Source: Kaistia terrae
GTDB lineage: Bacteria; Pseudomonadota; Alphaproteobacteria; Rhizobiales; Kaistiaceae
Assembly: GCF_026344005.1 (NCBI RefSeq)
Contig: NZ_JAPKNH010000009.1
Location: 62,001 to 126,000 of the forward strand
Direction of reading: 5' to 3'
Length of the DNA: 64,000 nucleotides
Shown: in pieces, positions 47,255 through 55,437 of the stretch
Layout of the letters: the number at the start of each line of letters is the position of its first letter
How positions within the stretch are numbered: position 1 is the stretch's first letter
Translations under genes and position numbers: made by a program
The notes under the pieces: generated by a model
Seen by the model: the letters and a program-made list of their open reading frames with translations, nothing else
Told to the model about the DNA's origin: nothing
Databases searched by the model: none

Positions 47255-48241
47255 ATGAACGCCTTCACGCAGATCTCCACCTCCAATGCCATTGCCCTGC
47301 CTGTCGTCATCGTCCGCGATGGTGGCGTCTTCGCCAACAGCCGTGACGTGGCAGACTACTTCGACAAGCGGCATGCTGACGTCATTCGCTCTATTGACGA
47401 TCTGCTCATGGCGGCTCCTGCAGCAGAACGGGAATTTGCGTTTTGCCCGTATTCTGCAGTTTCCGGCGGCCGCGAGTACCGCTCCTTCGACCTGACACGG
47501 GACGGCTTCACGCTCTTTGCGATGGGCTTCACGGGCCCGAGGGCGCTGCACTTCAAGCTCGCCTATATCGACGCATTCAATCAGATGGAGGCGCTGCTCC
47601 GGTCCGAGCGGTCGGCAGTGCCTGCTATCCCGACCACGCTGACCGAGGCCCTGCGTCTCGCTGCCGACGAGGCGGAGAAGCGCGAACGGACCGAGGCCGA
47701 ACTGCAACTGGCCAATGCGGAGCTGGAACACATGGCGCCGAAGGCTGACGCCTTCGATAGCCTGATGTCGGCGGAAGGTACGTTCAGCTCGACGGAGGTC
47801 GCCAATCACCTCGGCTTCCGCTCGGCTCAAGCCCTGCACACTCATCTCCATGCCGAGGGCGTGCTGCGCAAGGGTCGGCGCGGCCAGTGGCTGCTCCGAG
47901 CCGCCTTTGCTCGAAGCGGCTACTTCAAGCTGATCACCCAGCGGTACGGCAACTCGGTCCGGACGCACACCGCCTGGACACCGAGCGGCCTTGCTGGGCG
48001 AACGACTGCTTCAATCAGAGCCCCGCTCTGGAGTTGGCCTGGCTGTAACGAAACAGACGGGAGGGGAGCACCGCGCTCTCCTCCCAAAGCACGGGAACCT
48101 CCCGTGTACTCACGCAAACCACAACCTGAAATTACCGCCCACCCTAGGAGCACACAGGCCCGGTCAAAACGGTCTGCAGCGCTCTACCGCCGGGTCGATG
48201 CCCGCTCCACGTTTCGAGCGCACGCGCGCAACCACCCGTAG
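47255..48241 (+). CDS. Rha-family phage regulatory protein with KilA-C-like region, possibly frameshifted
   Basis: The 328-residue frame has an N-terminal Rha domain (VVIVRDGGVFANSRDVADYF, then REYRSFDLTRDGFTLFAMGF, and FKLAYIDAFNQME). A coiled segment and a KilA-C-like antirepressor domain follow (EGTFSSTEVANHLGF, GVLRKGRRGQWLL). After about residue 245 the text becomes low-quality and proline/serine/arginine-rich. A neighbouring frame offers GERLLQSEPRS at this point, suggesting a one-base shift near 47990. Such proteins regulate phage or satellite gene expression. Confidence 0.75.
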   Translation: MNAFTQISTSNAIALPVVIVRDGGVFANSRDVADYFDKRHADVIRSIDDLLMAAPAAEREFAFCPYSAVSGGREYRSFDLTRDGFTLFAMGFTGPRALHFKLAYIDAFNQMEALLRSERSAVPAIPTTLTEALRLAADEAEKRERTEAELQLANAELEHMAPKADAFDSLMSAEGTFSSTEVANHLGFRSAQALHTHLHAEGVLRKGRRGQWLLRAAFARSGYFKLITQRYGNSVRTHTAWTPSGLAGRTTASIRAPLWSWPGCNETDGRGAPRSPPKAREPPVYSRKPQPEITAHPRSTQARSKRSAALYRRVDARSTFRAHARNHP

Positions 48242-48304
48242 CTGTTCCTGGTCGGTTCAGCCGCCTACCCATCATCACCCCATCCCAACAAGAACGAGAT
48301 CACT

Positions 48305-48799
48305 ATGACCAACCCAGAAATGAATGCCGGACTGTCCTTCACCGGCCAGGAGATGAGAGCCGGTGGCCTCCACGCCTCCCTTGAAGAACTGAACGGGCGC
48401 GCGCCGCTGAGCGAACACGAGGAGATCAGCATCGAATATGATCAGGAAGAAGACGTGTTCCGGATGTATCTCACGGCGGTGACGGCCGACAGTGGTCTGC
48501 GCACGTGGGCACGTTCGGTGGCATTCCCGGCAAAGCTCTTGCTGGAACTCGCCGAGCGTCGCTGCCTCAACGCAGAAGAGCGCGCTTTCTATGCGCGGGA
48601 AGCGGCGGACGCGGCCGAGGACGATGTTGAAGAGGAGGACATCTATGCCGCCGAGGAGCCGATGACGGACGCTACCCGGCGTTGGCACCTGCTTCGCCTT
48701 CACACCCTCCTGGGCGACGCCCGCAAGCAGCTCGTGGAGGTCGGCATGGAAGCTGCCGCCCTCGGCCTCACCGATGAGCTGGTCTCCTTCAACCCTTAG
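48305..48799 (+). CDS. Small acidic protein of unknown function
   Basis: The 164-residue protein is not one I recognise. It is acidic, with two Glu/Asp-rich segments (EHEEISIEYDQEEDVF and ADAAEDDVEEEDIYAAEE), and lacks membrane helices. Its position between a phage regulator and a polymerase-like gene, with a terminator directly after, suggests a replication-associated or regulatory phage protein. Confidence 0.7.
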   Translation: MTNPEMNAGLSFTGQEMRAGGLHASLEELNGRAPLSEHEEISIEYDQEEDVFRMYLTAVTADSGLRTWARSVAFPAKLLLELAERRCLNAEERAFYAREAADAAEDDVEEEDIYAAEEPMTDATRRWHLLRLHTLLGDARKQLVEVGMEAAALGLTDELVSFNP

Positions 48800-48827
48800 C
48801 TCTCCCGTTACCTTCGTCATTTCATCG

Positions 48828-48866
48828 CGGCCCTTCGGTTCACTCCGAGGGGCCGTTTTCTTTTCC
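48828..48866 (+). terminator. Rho-independent terminator
   Basis: CGGCCCTTCGG, a six-base loop and CCGAGGGGCCG are followed by TTTTCTTTT. It lies about 30 bases after the 164-residue gene and just upstream of the polymerase-like gene. Confidence 0.85.
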
Positions 48867-48891
48867 GCAACAATCCGAGCGAGAACGACCC

Positions 48892-50196
48892 ATGCTTCCT
48901 CAGAAACTCGAACGCCACCGCTGGTTTGACGACTGGCGAGGCGCAGAGGGCCCAGCGCTGTGCAAGCTCGTGGCCGATATCACCACGGCCCTCGACGGCC
49001 GCGAACAGTCAGCAGGAACCCGCACCCGGAAATTCAGGGAAATCGATCAGCGTCACCATCTGTCCGCCGTGGAGACGACCGTGGCGAACCTAGCCCACGC
49101 GGTCCTTGTGCCACCGGAGACGGGACGGCTGGCCATCCTCACCGGCAACGGAAGAAGTGGCCAGACCCGCTATGACAATCCCGCCCTCGGCAAGCCCTTC
49201 CGGACGCTCCTGCACGGCCTCGATGATCTCGGGCTGGCGGCATGGCGGAACTCCCCGCAACGCCGTGAGGCGTCGTCTCTGGTGCCTACAGAGTCCTTTG
49301 CAAAGGCCGTGAGGACTGCCGGCATCACGCTGGCTGACTTCGGTCGTCAGGCGGGTGAGGAGGTCGTCATCGCCTCCCGCAAGACCCGTCATCGCTTCAG
49401 TGATGGACTGGTAGTTTCAAGGGAGTTGGTCGACTACACCGACACGGCGGAGACCATCGCCATACGCAACACCGTGCGCGGAGTGAACACCTTCCTCGGG
49501 GAGGCTGACATTGCATTCATCTATGATGGTCACGGCCCTGTCGATCCTCATAGCCGCGCCATGGCCCGTCACTTCACGTTGACGGACGATGAAGGGGCCC
49601 CTCGGTTCGACCGCAACGGGCGGCTCTTCGGCGGCTTCTGGCAGAACCTCAGGAAGGACCGGCGGCAGGGAATACGGATCGAGGGAGAGGCCGTCGCCAA
49701 TCTCGACTTCTCTTCCATGTTCCCACGGCTGGCCTACTCTCATGCTGGCGTCTCTGCGCCGGATGGAGACCTTTATGCCATCCCCGGCTTGGAGGGACAC
49801 CGCAGGGCTGTGAAGATGGCCATGAACTGCCTGCTCATGGATGACTTCCACCGCTCTGCTTGGCCGAAGGAACTCGTAACGAGCGCCGACGACAGCGACG
49901 CAACGGCCATCTTGCCGCCCGGCTGGACCGTCAAGCGCACCAAGGATGCCATCCTCCGGAAGCATCCCGCGCTCCGCCCGTGCTTTGGTGCAGGTATCGG
50001 CCTGATGCTCATGCACACCGAGAGCCAGATCCTCATTCATGTGCTGGAGGAGATGAAGGCGAAGAAGCTGGTTGCTCTCGGCCTCCATGATGGTCTGCTC
50101 CTTCCCCGTTCAAGGGCTGAGGAGGGGAGGATGATGATGGAGGTGGCATCTCGGGAGGTCACGTGCACGAGCATTCCCGTCACCTTGAAGGCCTGA
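48892..50196 (+). CDS. Divergent DNA polymerase-like protein
   Basis: The 434-residue protein shows three widely spaced segments that resemble the palm motifs of template-dependent polymerases. They are EAVANLDFSSMFPRLAYSHA near residue 266 (motif A-like), HRRAVKMAMNCLLMD near residue 303 (motif B-like, basic residues plus Asn) and LGLHDGLLL near residue 399 (motif C-like HD). A-family enzymes use a comparable HD in motif C, while DFSSMFP recalls family B. No exonuclease domain is apparent. I infer an element-encoded polymerase or primase role; the family is not recognised with certainty. Confidence 0.6.
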   Translation: MLPQKLERHRWFDDWRGAEGPALCKLVADITTALDGREQSAGTRTRKFREIDQRHHLSAVETTVANLAHAVLVPPETGRLAILTGNGRSGQTRYDNPALGKPFRTLLHGLDDLGLAAWRNSPQRREASSLVPTESFAKAVRTAGITLADFGRQAGEEVVIASRKTRHRFSDGLVVSRELVDYTDTAETIAIRNTVRGVNTFLGEADIAFIYDGHGPVDPHSRAMARHFTLTDDEGAPRFDRNGRLFGGFWQNLRKDRRQGIRIEGEAVANLDFSSMFPRLAYSHAGVSAPDGDLYAIPGLEGHRRAVKMAMNCLLMDDFHRSAWPKELVTSADDSDATAILPPGWTVKRTKDAILRKHPALRPCFGAGIGLMLMHTESQILIHVLEEMKAKKLVALGLHDGLLLPRSRAEEGRMMMEVASREVTCTSIPVTLKA

Positions 50197-50330
50197 CCCT
50201 CTCCACCCCCCTCCTACCATATATAAGACCCGTAAGGCCTCGGTCTCGGGAGCCGGTTCTGAACGACACGTCACGCGCCGGTATGTGCCCCACGCCTCGG
50301 CATTGTTCGCGATCTGCAGGCTTCGGGCGA

Positions 50331-52430
50331 TCAATGCTTGGAGATCAGATCTTCGAGAAACTCCGAGCCAGGGGCCACACCCGACACGAACAATCGGTCC
50401 CTGGCTCGCGTGGCTGCCACGTAAAGCAACTGTCGTTCTGTCGCTATGACTTCGTCTAGCTCGAACTCGTCGGCTACGTCTTCCACACGAGCCGCCAGCG
50501 GAAGGGCGCCCTCGTCACAAGCAATGATGAGGACTGCCCGGAACTCCAATCCCTTTGCCAGATGCATGATGCCTACGAGAGCCAGAGCGTCGTCGCCGGG
50601 CTTCTGTGCAGCCACGGTTCGAAATGGCAGGCTTGCGGCATCCGCTATGGCCCGAGCACGGGGCAGCAACTCTGGAGACCGAACGAAGATAGCTATCTGC
50701 TGCGGGGCGATGCCATCAGCCAGTGCTGCCTTGAGGAAGGCTGCGGCAGCTGCGCGCTCGGCCTGCGCGTCTTCGGCAATCACGACAGTTGGGTCCAGTC
50801 CGTCGAAAACCGATATTGCACCCCGCCGGTCGTCCTCTAGCCCGTCGACATCGCGGATCATCTGCGGCAGCAGTCGGTCGGCCATCACCCGAATCTGTTG
50901 CGATGTCCGATAGTTGACCTTCAACGTGAAGGATCGCCCCCGTACATCGATGCCAAGCTCTTTCCAGGAGAATGGCTGCTGGAAGATGCGCTGACCGATA
51001 TCGCCGGCAAAGAATAGGGCATCGGGCTTGTCTGGAGTTATCGCCGCAAGGAAACGAAGTTCTGGAACGCCGAGATCCTGCGCCTCGTCGACAATAACAT
51101 GGGTGAAGGGTTTGTCCGAGCGTGCGGCGTAGGTTGTCGTGACAGCCTCGAACAGCGATGCCAGCGTGAACAGCGCGCGTTGTTTCAACGCCTCCCGTAC
51201 TCGCGAGAATACCTGCCACAGCACTTCGCGCTGTTTCTGACCTAGTCGGTTCTTGCGGCCCATGCGGGGCACTTCGGCATAACCAGCGGCGTCGCCGATA
51301 TGCCAGGCATCAACGACATTCTCCCACTCCGAAGCCAAAAAGCGGGAGGTAAAGCCTTGAACACCAGCATCCTGTCGGGCCTTCTCGATCAACTCACGAA
51401 CTTGGTCGCGGTCGGCGATATGAGCTTTGCGGCCTGTGGTCAGCGCATAGAGCTCCTCGCAGATCCGACGGAACGAAGCCACGGTCACACGGCTTTCGAG
51501 GCTCTGGTGATCGACGGAAAGAACCGCCAGCTTTCGTCGAAGCGCCCCAGCCAGCGGGTCGGAAAAAGTCGTCAGCAGAATGTGGGCGTTTGGATCCGTC
51601 CGGAGAATGCGCATAACGCGGTGGAGAGCAACCACCGTCTTTCCAGTCCCTGCTGATCCGGCAATGCGGGCCGGTCCCGAGTAATCGCGCTCGACCACCC
51701 CGCGCTGGAGAGGATGAAGGAAGACGGCCCATTTTTCGAACGGCGCATCGAGGGCTGCCTGCAACTCGTCGACCCCCTCCAGAACGCGGAAGCGACGCAT
51801 TGAGTCTGGATGCGCCATCGGGTTGGCTACGGGCGCTGCCGCTCTTTGCAGGATCCCGGTCGCCGCATACTCCAGCAGTGCTTCCGATGCTTCCTGAGGC
51901 AGATGACCGGCGAGTACGAAGAACGATTCTTCATTGGCTCTGGCCACGTCGGAGAGCCAATCCTGCGGCACGCCAACGGAAAGCAGATCACCCGAAGTCA
52001 GCTTCTCGAAGAGTGGAGGCGCAGGTGGAGCCACCCTCGTTTTGACAATCTCGAAGGGCAGGCTCTCTTGGGAGGCTTGCGCGGGCGGCGCGACCTCGAT
52101 GCGTTCGCGCACTTCGACGATCTGGACGGCACCCGTCGTCGGATGCGTCTCGATCCGCCGTCGCTCGGCCCATTTATAAGCTTCGTCGTGGTGGCCCACG
52201 TAGGCCAGCATCAAGCTGTCGCCCGACTTGTGCACGATGAGGCGGAGGTCGCGGCTGACGCGTACCGACCAGAAGTTCGGGTCCTTCGACTTGTCAATGC
52301 GATGGAACTGAAGGCTCGGCTGGTCAGGATTGGTCTGCAGATCGAACGCCGTTAGCTTCGCCTGCTTCTGCTCGTCATTGGCAAGGCGGGCGAGGGAGGA
52401 AGTGAAGGTATCGGCGAGGATGGTGGGCAT
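50331..52430 (-). CDS. UvrD-like superfamily I helicase with N-terminal RelE-like domain
   Basis: The 699-residue protein begins with a segment of about 90 residues resembling RelE/ParE toxins (LQFHRIDKSKDPNFWSVRVS, then LRLIVHK and MLAYVGHHDEAYKWAERR). A linker leads to a full helicase: Walker A RIAGSAGTGKTVVALHRV near residue 240, VIVDEAQDLGVPELRFL, KGLEFRAVLIIACDEG and QLLYVAATRARDRLFVSG. It overlaps the small upstream HTH-like gene by one base (TGATG). The arrangement resembles a toxin-antitoxin pair with a helicase added. Confidence 0.85.
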   Translation of the reverse strand: MPTILADTFTSSLARLANDEQKQAKLTAFDLQTNPDQPSLQFHRIDKSKDPNFWSVRVSRDLRLIVHKSGDSLMLAYVGHHDEAYKWAERRRIETHPTTGAVQIVEVRERIEVAPPAQASQESLPFEIVKTRVAPPAPPLFEKLTSGDLLSVGVPQDWLSDVARANEESFFVLAGHLPQEASEALLEYAATGILQRAAAPVANPMAHPDSMRRFRVLEGVDELQAALDAPFEKWAVFLHPLQRGVVERDYSGPARIAGSAGTGKTVVALHRVMRILRTDPNAHILLTTFSDPLAGALRRKLAVLSVDHQSLESRVTVASFRRICEELYALTTGRKAHIADRDQVRELIEKARQDAGVQGFTSRFLASEWENVVDAWHIGDAAGYAEVPRMGRKNRLGQKQREVLWQVFSRVREALKQRALFTLASLFEAVTTTYAARSDKPFTHVIVDEAQDLGVPELRFLAAITPDKPDALFFAGDIGQRIFQQPFSWKELGIDVRGRSFTLKVNYRTSQQIRVMADRLLPQMIRDVDGLEDDRRGAISVFDGLDPTVVIAEDAQAERAAAAAFLKAALADGIAPQQIAIFVRSPELLPRARAIADAASLPFRTVAAQKPGDDALALVGIMHLAKGLEFRAVLIIACDEGALPLAARVEDVADEFELDEVIATERQLLYVAATRARDRLFVSGVAPGSEFLEDLISKH

Positions 52431-52663
52431 CAGGCCTCAGCCTTCTTGGTCTCGACATACCGAGCCAGATTCATGCCCTTTCTGATTTCGGTCGCATAGT
52501 TGACAGGAATGCCGGCGCGCGTGGCTAGTTCTTTCAGAGGCATGCCATCAAGCTGTGTCGCGAACGTTATCCCGCACAGATGCACGGACAGGGCCTGTTC
52601 CCGATTGGGGATGCCTTGGTGATACATGCGGGCCAGCTCTGTCGCAGCTTCATCAATCGTCAT
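52430..52663 (-). CDS. Small HTH-like protein, antitoxin candidate
   Basis: The 77-residue protein starts MTIDEAATELARMYHQGIPN. Its second half, MPLKELATRAGIPVNYATEI, looks like a helix-turn-helix. I chose the ATG at 52663 because GGAGAGG lies five to eleven bases upstream; a longer frame reaching 52732 overlaps the HNH gene. It is directly coupled to the RelE-helicase gene. Calling it an antitoxin is inference from that position. Confidence 0.65.
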   Translation of the reverse strand: MTIDEAATELARMYHQGIPNREQALSVHLCGITFATQLDGMPLKELATRAGIPVNYATEIRKGMNLARYVETKKAEA

Positions 52664-52728
52664 TTTCACCTCTCCCGAATAGTTGCGAACATTGTTCAAA
52701 ACGGTTCGTTGCAGAGACTGGTCTAAGC

Positions 52729-53907
52729 TCAATCGGGGAAGCCGAACGCTGCCCGGTGTGTCGCTAGGAACGTCTGCATCCTAGCTGTCAGCTTCCGGGA
52801 TAAGTGCATGCCCCGCTGCAGCAGATCGGCGTGCCCGTCCATTTGCCGTGCTGCTAGAAGCAGACCTTCATTGTCGAAGGAGATCAGCCCGGCATCGAAG
52901 AGAGCATCGAGTGTAGCAACCAGCGGCAATCCATTGTCGGGATCGAGCCGCTCCTCATTTGTTGCGTCCCGCCACGGCAACACATGAGAGGCTCGGATCA
53001 CGGTGGCCAGCGAGCATCCAGTCACGGCACACTTTCCATCCCAGCGAGCCAGGACCTCTGTTCGGAACTTTCCTTGACCCAATCGTGCGAGGACCAATTG
53101 CTCCCGCTGGGTTACGGAAATAGAGTTGTTCGCCTCAACGGCCGCAATGTCGGAGAAGATAGAACTCTCTGACGGCCTCAGTGCCTCAAGGAGCGACTGC
53201 TTTGGGCGCACTGCAACGATAAAGCCGTCCCTGTTGTAGACGAAATCAGCGACATTCTGCCCGTCTGGCCCGACGAATTTCAGACATCCACCGTCCATCG
53301 AACGACGCGCCCCGCTGCTATCAAGGAACCTATAAGGCACTGGGACATCTCCGATTTCGCTAAAAATACGAACGAGATGGCGCTTGAAATAGTCTGTGCG
53401 GGGACCGGTACCAGCGCCGTCGCTGCCAAGCGTTTCTCTTTTGAATAAGTCGTGCGAAGACTTGGAGAACGGAGCTGAAGCCCGAGACCCATCCGGTTTA
53501 AAATACTCAGGAATGTCCACTCGAAGTGGTGCGAAGTCTGGCTCGCCCTCAAGGAAATCCCTCAAGGACATTCCGGAGTGGCGCTCGATCCAGCTTTGAG
53601 GACCACTCACGTTACCGTCTCTGATTACGCCAGCGGCCCGACTAGGACTGCTAAACGTGTGGTCGTCCGCGAAACGAAGGAGGTTAGCCTGGGTCGTGTC
53701 TAGCAGGATTCCTTCTCGTATCAGGGAGTCGCGCGCCTCTCGATCCCGTTTATCGCTGGCTGAACTATCTTTCATGGCGGTAGAGCCCGCGAGCACCGCA
53801 AATCTGCCGTCGGGCAACACCCGTCCACTCGCCAGCGCGTCACGAGATCGAAACCGGAAGGTGAGATCGGTTACTGCCGGGTCAATTGGCTTCGTTGCCT
53901 TGGCCAT
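52729..53907 (-). CDS. DUF4357-HNH endonuclease
   Basis: The 392-residue protein has an N-terminal DUF4357-like region (RFAVLAGSTAMKDSS, then LLRFADDHTFSSPSRAAGVI and GPQSWIE). At the C-terminus is an HNH_2 nuclease (GKCAVTGCSLATVIRASHVL, PWRDATNEERLDPDNGLPL and LDALFDAGLISFDNEG). The middle region is not recognised. This looks like a modified-DNA or self/non-self nuclease of a defence cluster. The ATG at 53907 fits; a TTG at 53916 is possible. It follows the methyltransferase gene closely. Confidence 0.82.
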   Translation of the reverse strand: MAKATKPIDPAVTDLTFRFRSRDALASGRVLPDGRFAVLAGSTAMKDSSASDKRDREARDSLIREGILLDTTQANLLRFADDHTFSSPSRAAGVIRDGNVSGPQSWIERHSGMSLRDFLEGEPDFAPLRVDIPEYFKPDGSRASAPFSKSSHDLFKRETLGSDGAGTGPRTDYFKRHLVRIFSEIGDVPVPYRFLDSSGARRSMDGGCLKFVGPDGQNVADFVYNRDGFIVAVRPKQSLLEALRPSESSIFSDIAAVEANNSISVTQREQLVLARLGQGKFRTEVLARWDGKCAVTGCSLATVIRASHVLPWRDATNEERLDPDNGLPLVATLDALFDAGLISFDNEGLLLAARQMDGHADLLQRGMHLSRKLTARMQTFLATHRAAFGFPD

Positions 53908-53912
53908 TGTAC

Positions 53913-55397
53913 TCAAACCCCGAACACTTTCAGCACTTCGTCGCCGAAGTGGTTGATCACCTTGACCGCGATTCGTCCCGTCTTCGGCCTCGGGAACGGG
54001 CGGGAGGTATCGGAGTAGAGCGTTGCCCAGGCTTCCTCGTCGATCTCGGCCTTCAGCGCTGTCTTCAGGGACTTGTAGGGGTCGTTGGCACCGAGGAAGT
54101 AGGCGTGGCGGACGAAGAAGCTCTCTTCGTTATAGTCGGTGTCGATGAACCAGGCGGCGATGCCCTTGACGTCGTCGGAGCGGATTTCGCCTGTCGAGGG
54201 GTCGAAGATGTCGACACCGTTGACCTTCACCTGCAACTCGCCTTCCGCCGTCTCGATCAGGTCGACGTCCGGTTCGCCGAATACGACGAAAAGGTTGCCC
54301 TTGCCGGTGTTCTTCAGGTCCTCGGCCATGTGCAGGTCGGGGTTCATGCGTGCTTTCAAAATTGCCAAGGGTCCCAGTCTGTTCAAGTCGGTCGCCTGGG
54401 CCTCGAAGTTGAAGGCGCAGGCAATCAGCGCGTCGAAACGGGCATCGGAGGCCTCGCGGGCGGCAGCCGTGATCTGGCTGCGCGTCAGCGTGCCGAATTC
54501 CGGGCCGATCAGGATGCCGGCGCGCTTCTCGCGGCCGTCGCCATCCGTGTAGCGCCCCTCGGCGGCGAGGAAGTTGCCCGGCCAGGGCTCGACGGAGTTG
54601 AAGCGGATCGTGTCGCGCTTCTCCTGCTGGTGCACGCCGGTGGTGCGCAGATTTTCGAGAACCATCTGGCCGAAGTCGATCTCCGGCATGTTCTTCGGCG
54701 CAGGCTGCATGGTGCCTGTTGCGGCTGCGAGCTCCTGACCAAGTGTGTCGTCGCGCGCGGTGACGACGCGGTGCGGCGAAAGGCTCTCGACCGTGAAGGG
54801 ACCGGCGACGCGCACGCGGCCCTTGTCCTCATAAGGGCGGTCGTAGAGCATCTCGACATCGGCGGCGCGGGCGATGGAGGCGTCGATCTCTTTCTGCCGC
54901 GCGATGCGGGCATCCCACCAGGCAGCGTGAAGCCGGATCGCTTCCTCGTCTGTCCACGGATCAAACGGTTCGTCGGGCAGGTCGTCCAGCGTCAGAACGC
55001 GGTCTAGGGTACGGTTGATGATGCCAAGCGACTTCTGTCGTGTTTGTGGCAAGGCAGATGTATTTCGGGCTCTGGGCAGCTCTTCGGCAGCCGCTTTCGG
55101 CCATGGCGTTCGGGGGAGGCGCGGGATTTCCCACTCCTGCCATTGCGCGTTCATGCGCTCATTCAAGGCCGCGCGCAGCGGTTCCAGCGTCTGCTGCCAC
55201 GTCTCCCAGATCACGTCGATCTCGGCATTGTTGGCGATGTCTTTCAACATGATGTGCGGCGCGCGGTCGTAGACAAAGCCTTGGCGTATATCGCCGGCGG
55301 TTGGCGTCTGCGGCTGGATCTTTCCTGAGACCTTCTGCTCCCGCGCGCGCCCGTCGAGACTATCGGCGAGCAGATAATAGGGATACCGAGCAGCCAT
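53913..55397 (-). CDS. Mod-type methyltransferase, C-terminal part after a frameshift
   Basis: The 494-residue frame continues the methyltransferase encoded at 55438-56922. Upstream of its first Met the same frame reads EQWGRRWITIDTSRVALALA, the expected text after the CGSGTT motif. Together the two frames span 3010 bases, one more than a multiple of three, so a single added base explains the split. The C-terminal domain (target recognition and type III-like) has no motif I recognise. It may be made separately, or the gene may be inactive. Confidence 0.78.
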   Translation of the reverse strand: MAARYPYYLLADSLDGRAREQKVSGKIQPQTPTAGDIRQGFVYDRAPHIMLKDIANNAEIDVIWETWQQTLEPLRAALNERMNAQWQEWEIPRLPRTPWPKAAAEELPRARNTSALPQTRQKSLGIINRTLDRVLTLDDLPDEPFDPWTDEEAIRLHAAWWDARIARQKEIDASIARAADVEMLYDRPYEDKGRVRVAGPFTVESLSPHRVVTARDDTLGQELAAATGTMQPAPKNMPEIDFGQMVLENLRTTGVHQQEKRDTIRFNSVEPWPGNFLAAEGRYTDGDGREKRAGILIGPEFGTLTRSQITAAAREASDARFDALIACAFNFEAQATDLNRLGPLAILKARMNPDLHMAEDLKNTGKGNLFVVFGEPDVDLIETAEGELQVKVNGVDIFDPSTGEIRSDDVKGIAAWFIDTDYNEESFFVRHAYFLGANDPYKSLKTALKAEIDEEAWATLYSDTSRPFPRPKTGRIAVKVINHFGDEVLKVFGV

Positions 55398-55437
55398 TAG
55401 TCGCGTGCGAGCGAGCGCCAGCGCTACACGCGACGTG

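Noticed and set aside
47053-47346. Frame of 97 codons upstream of the Rha gene
   Set aside because: Overlaps the Rha gene in another phase and has no motif or convincing start.
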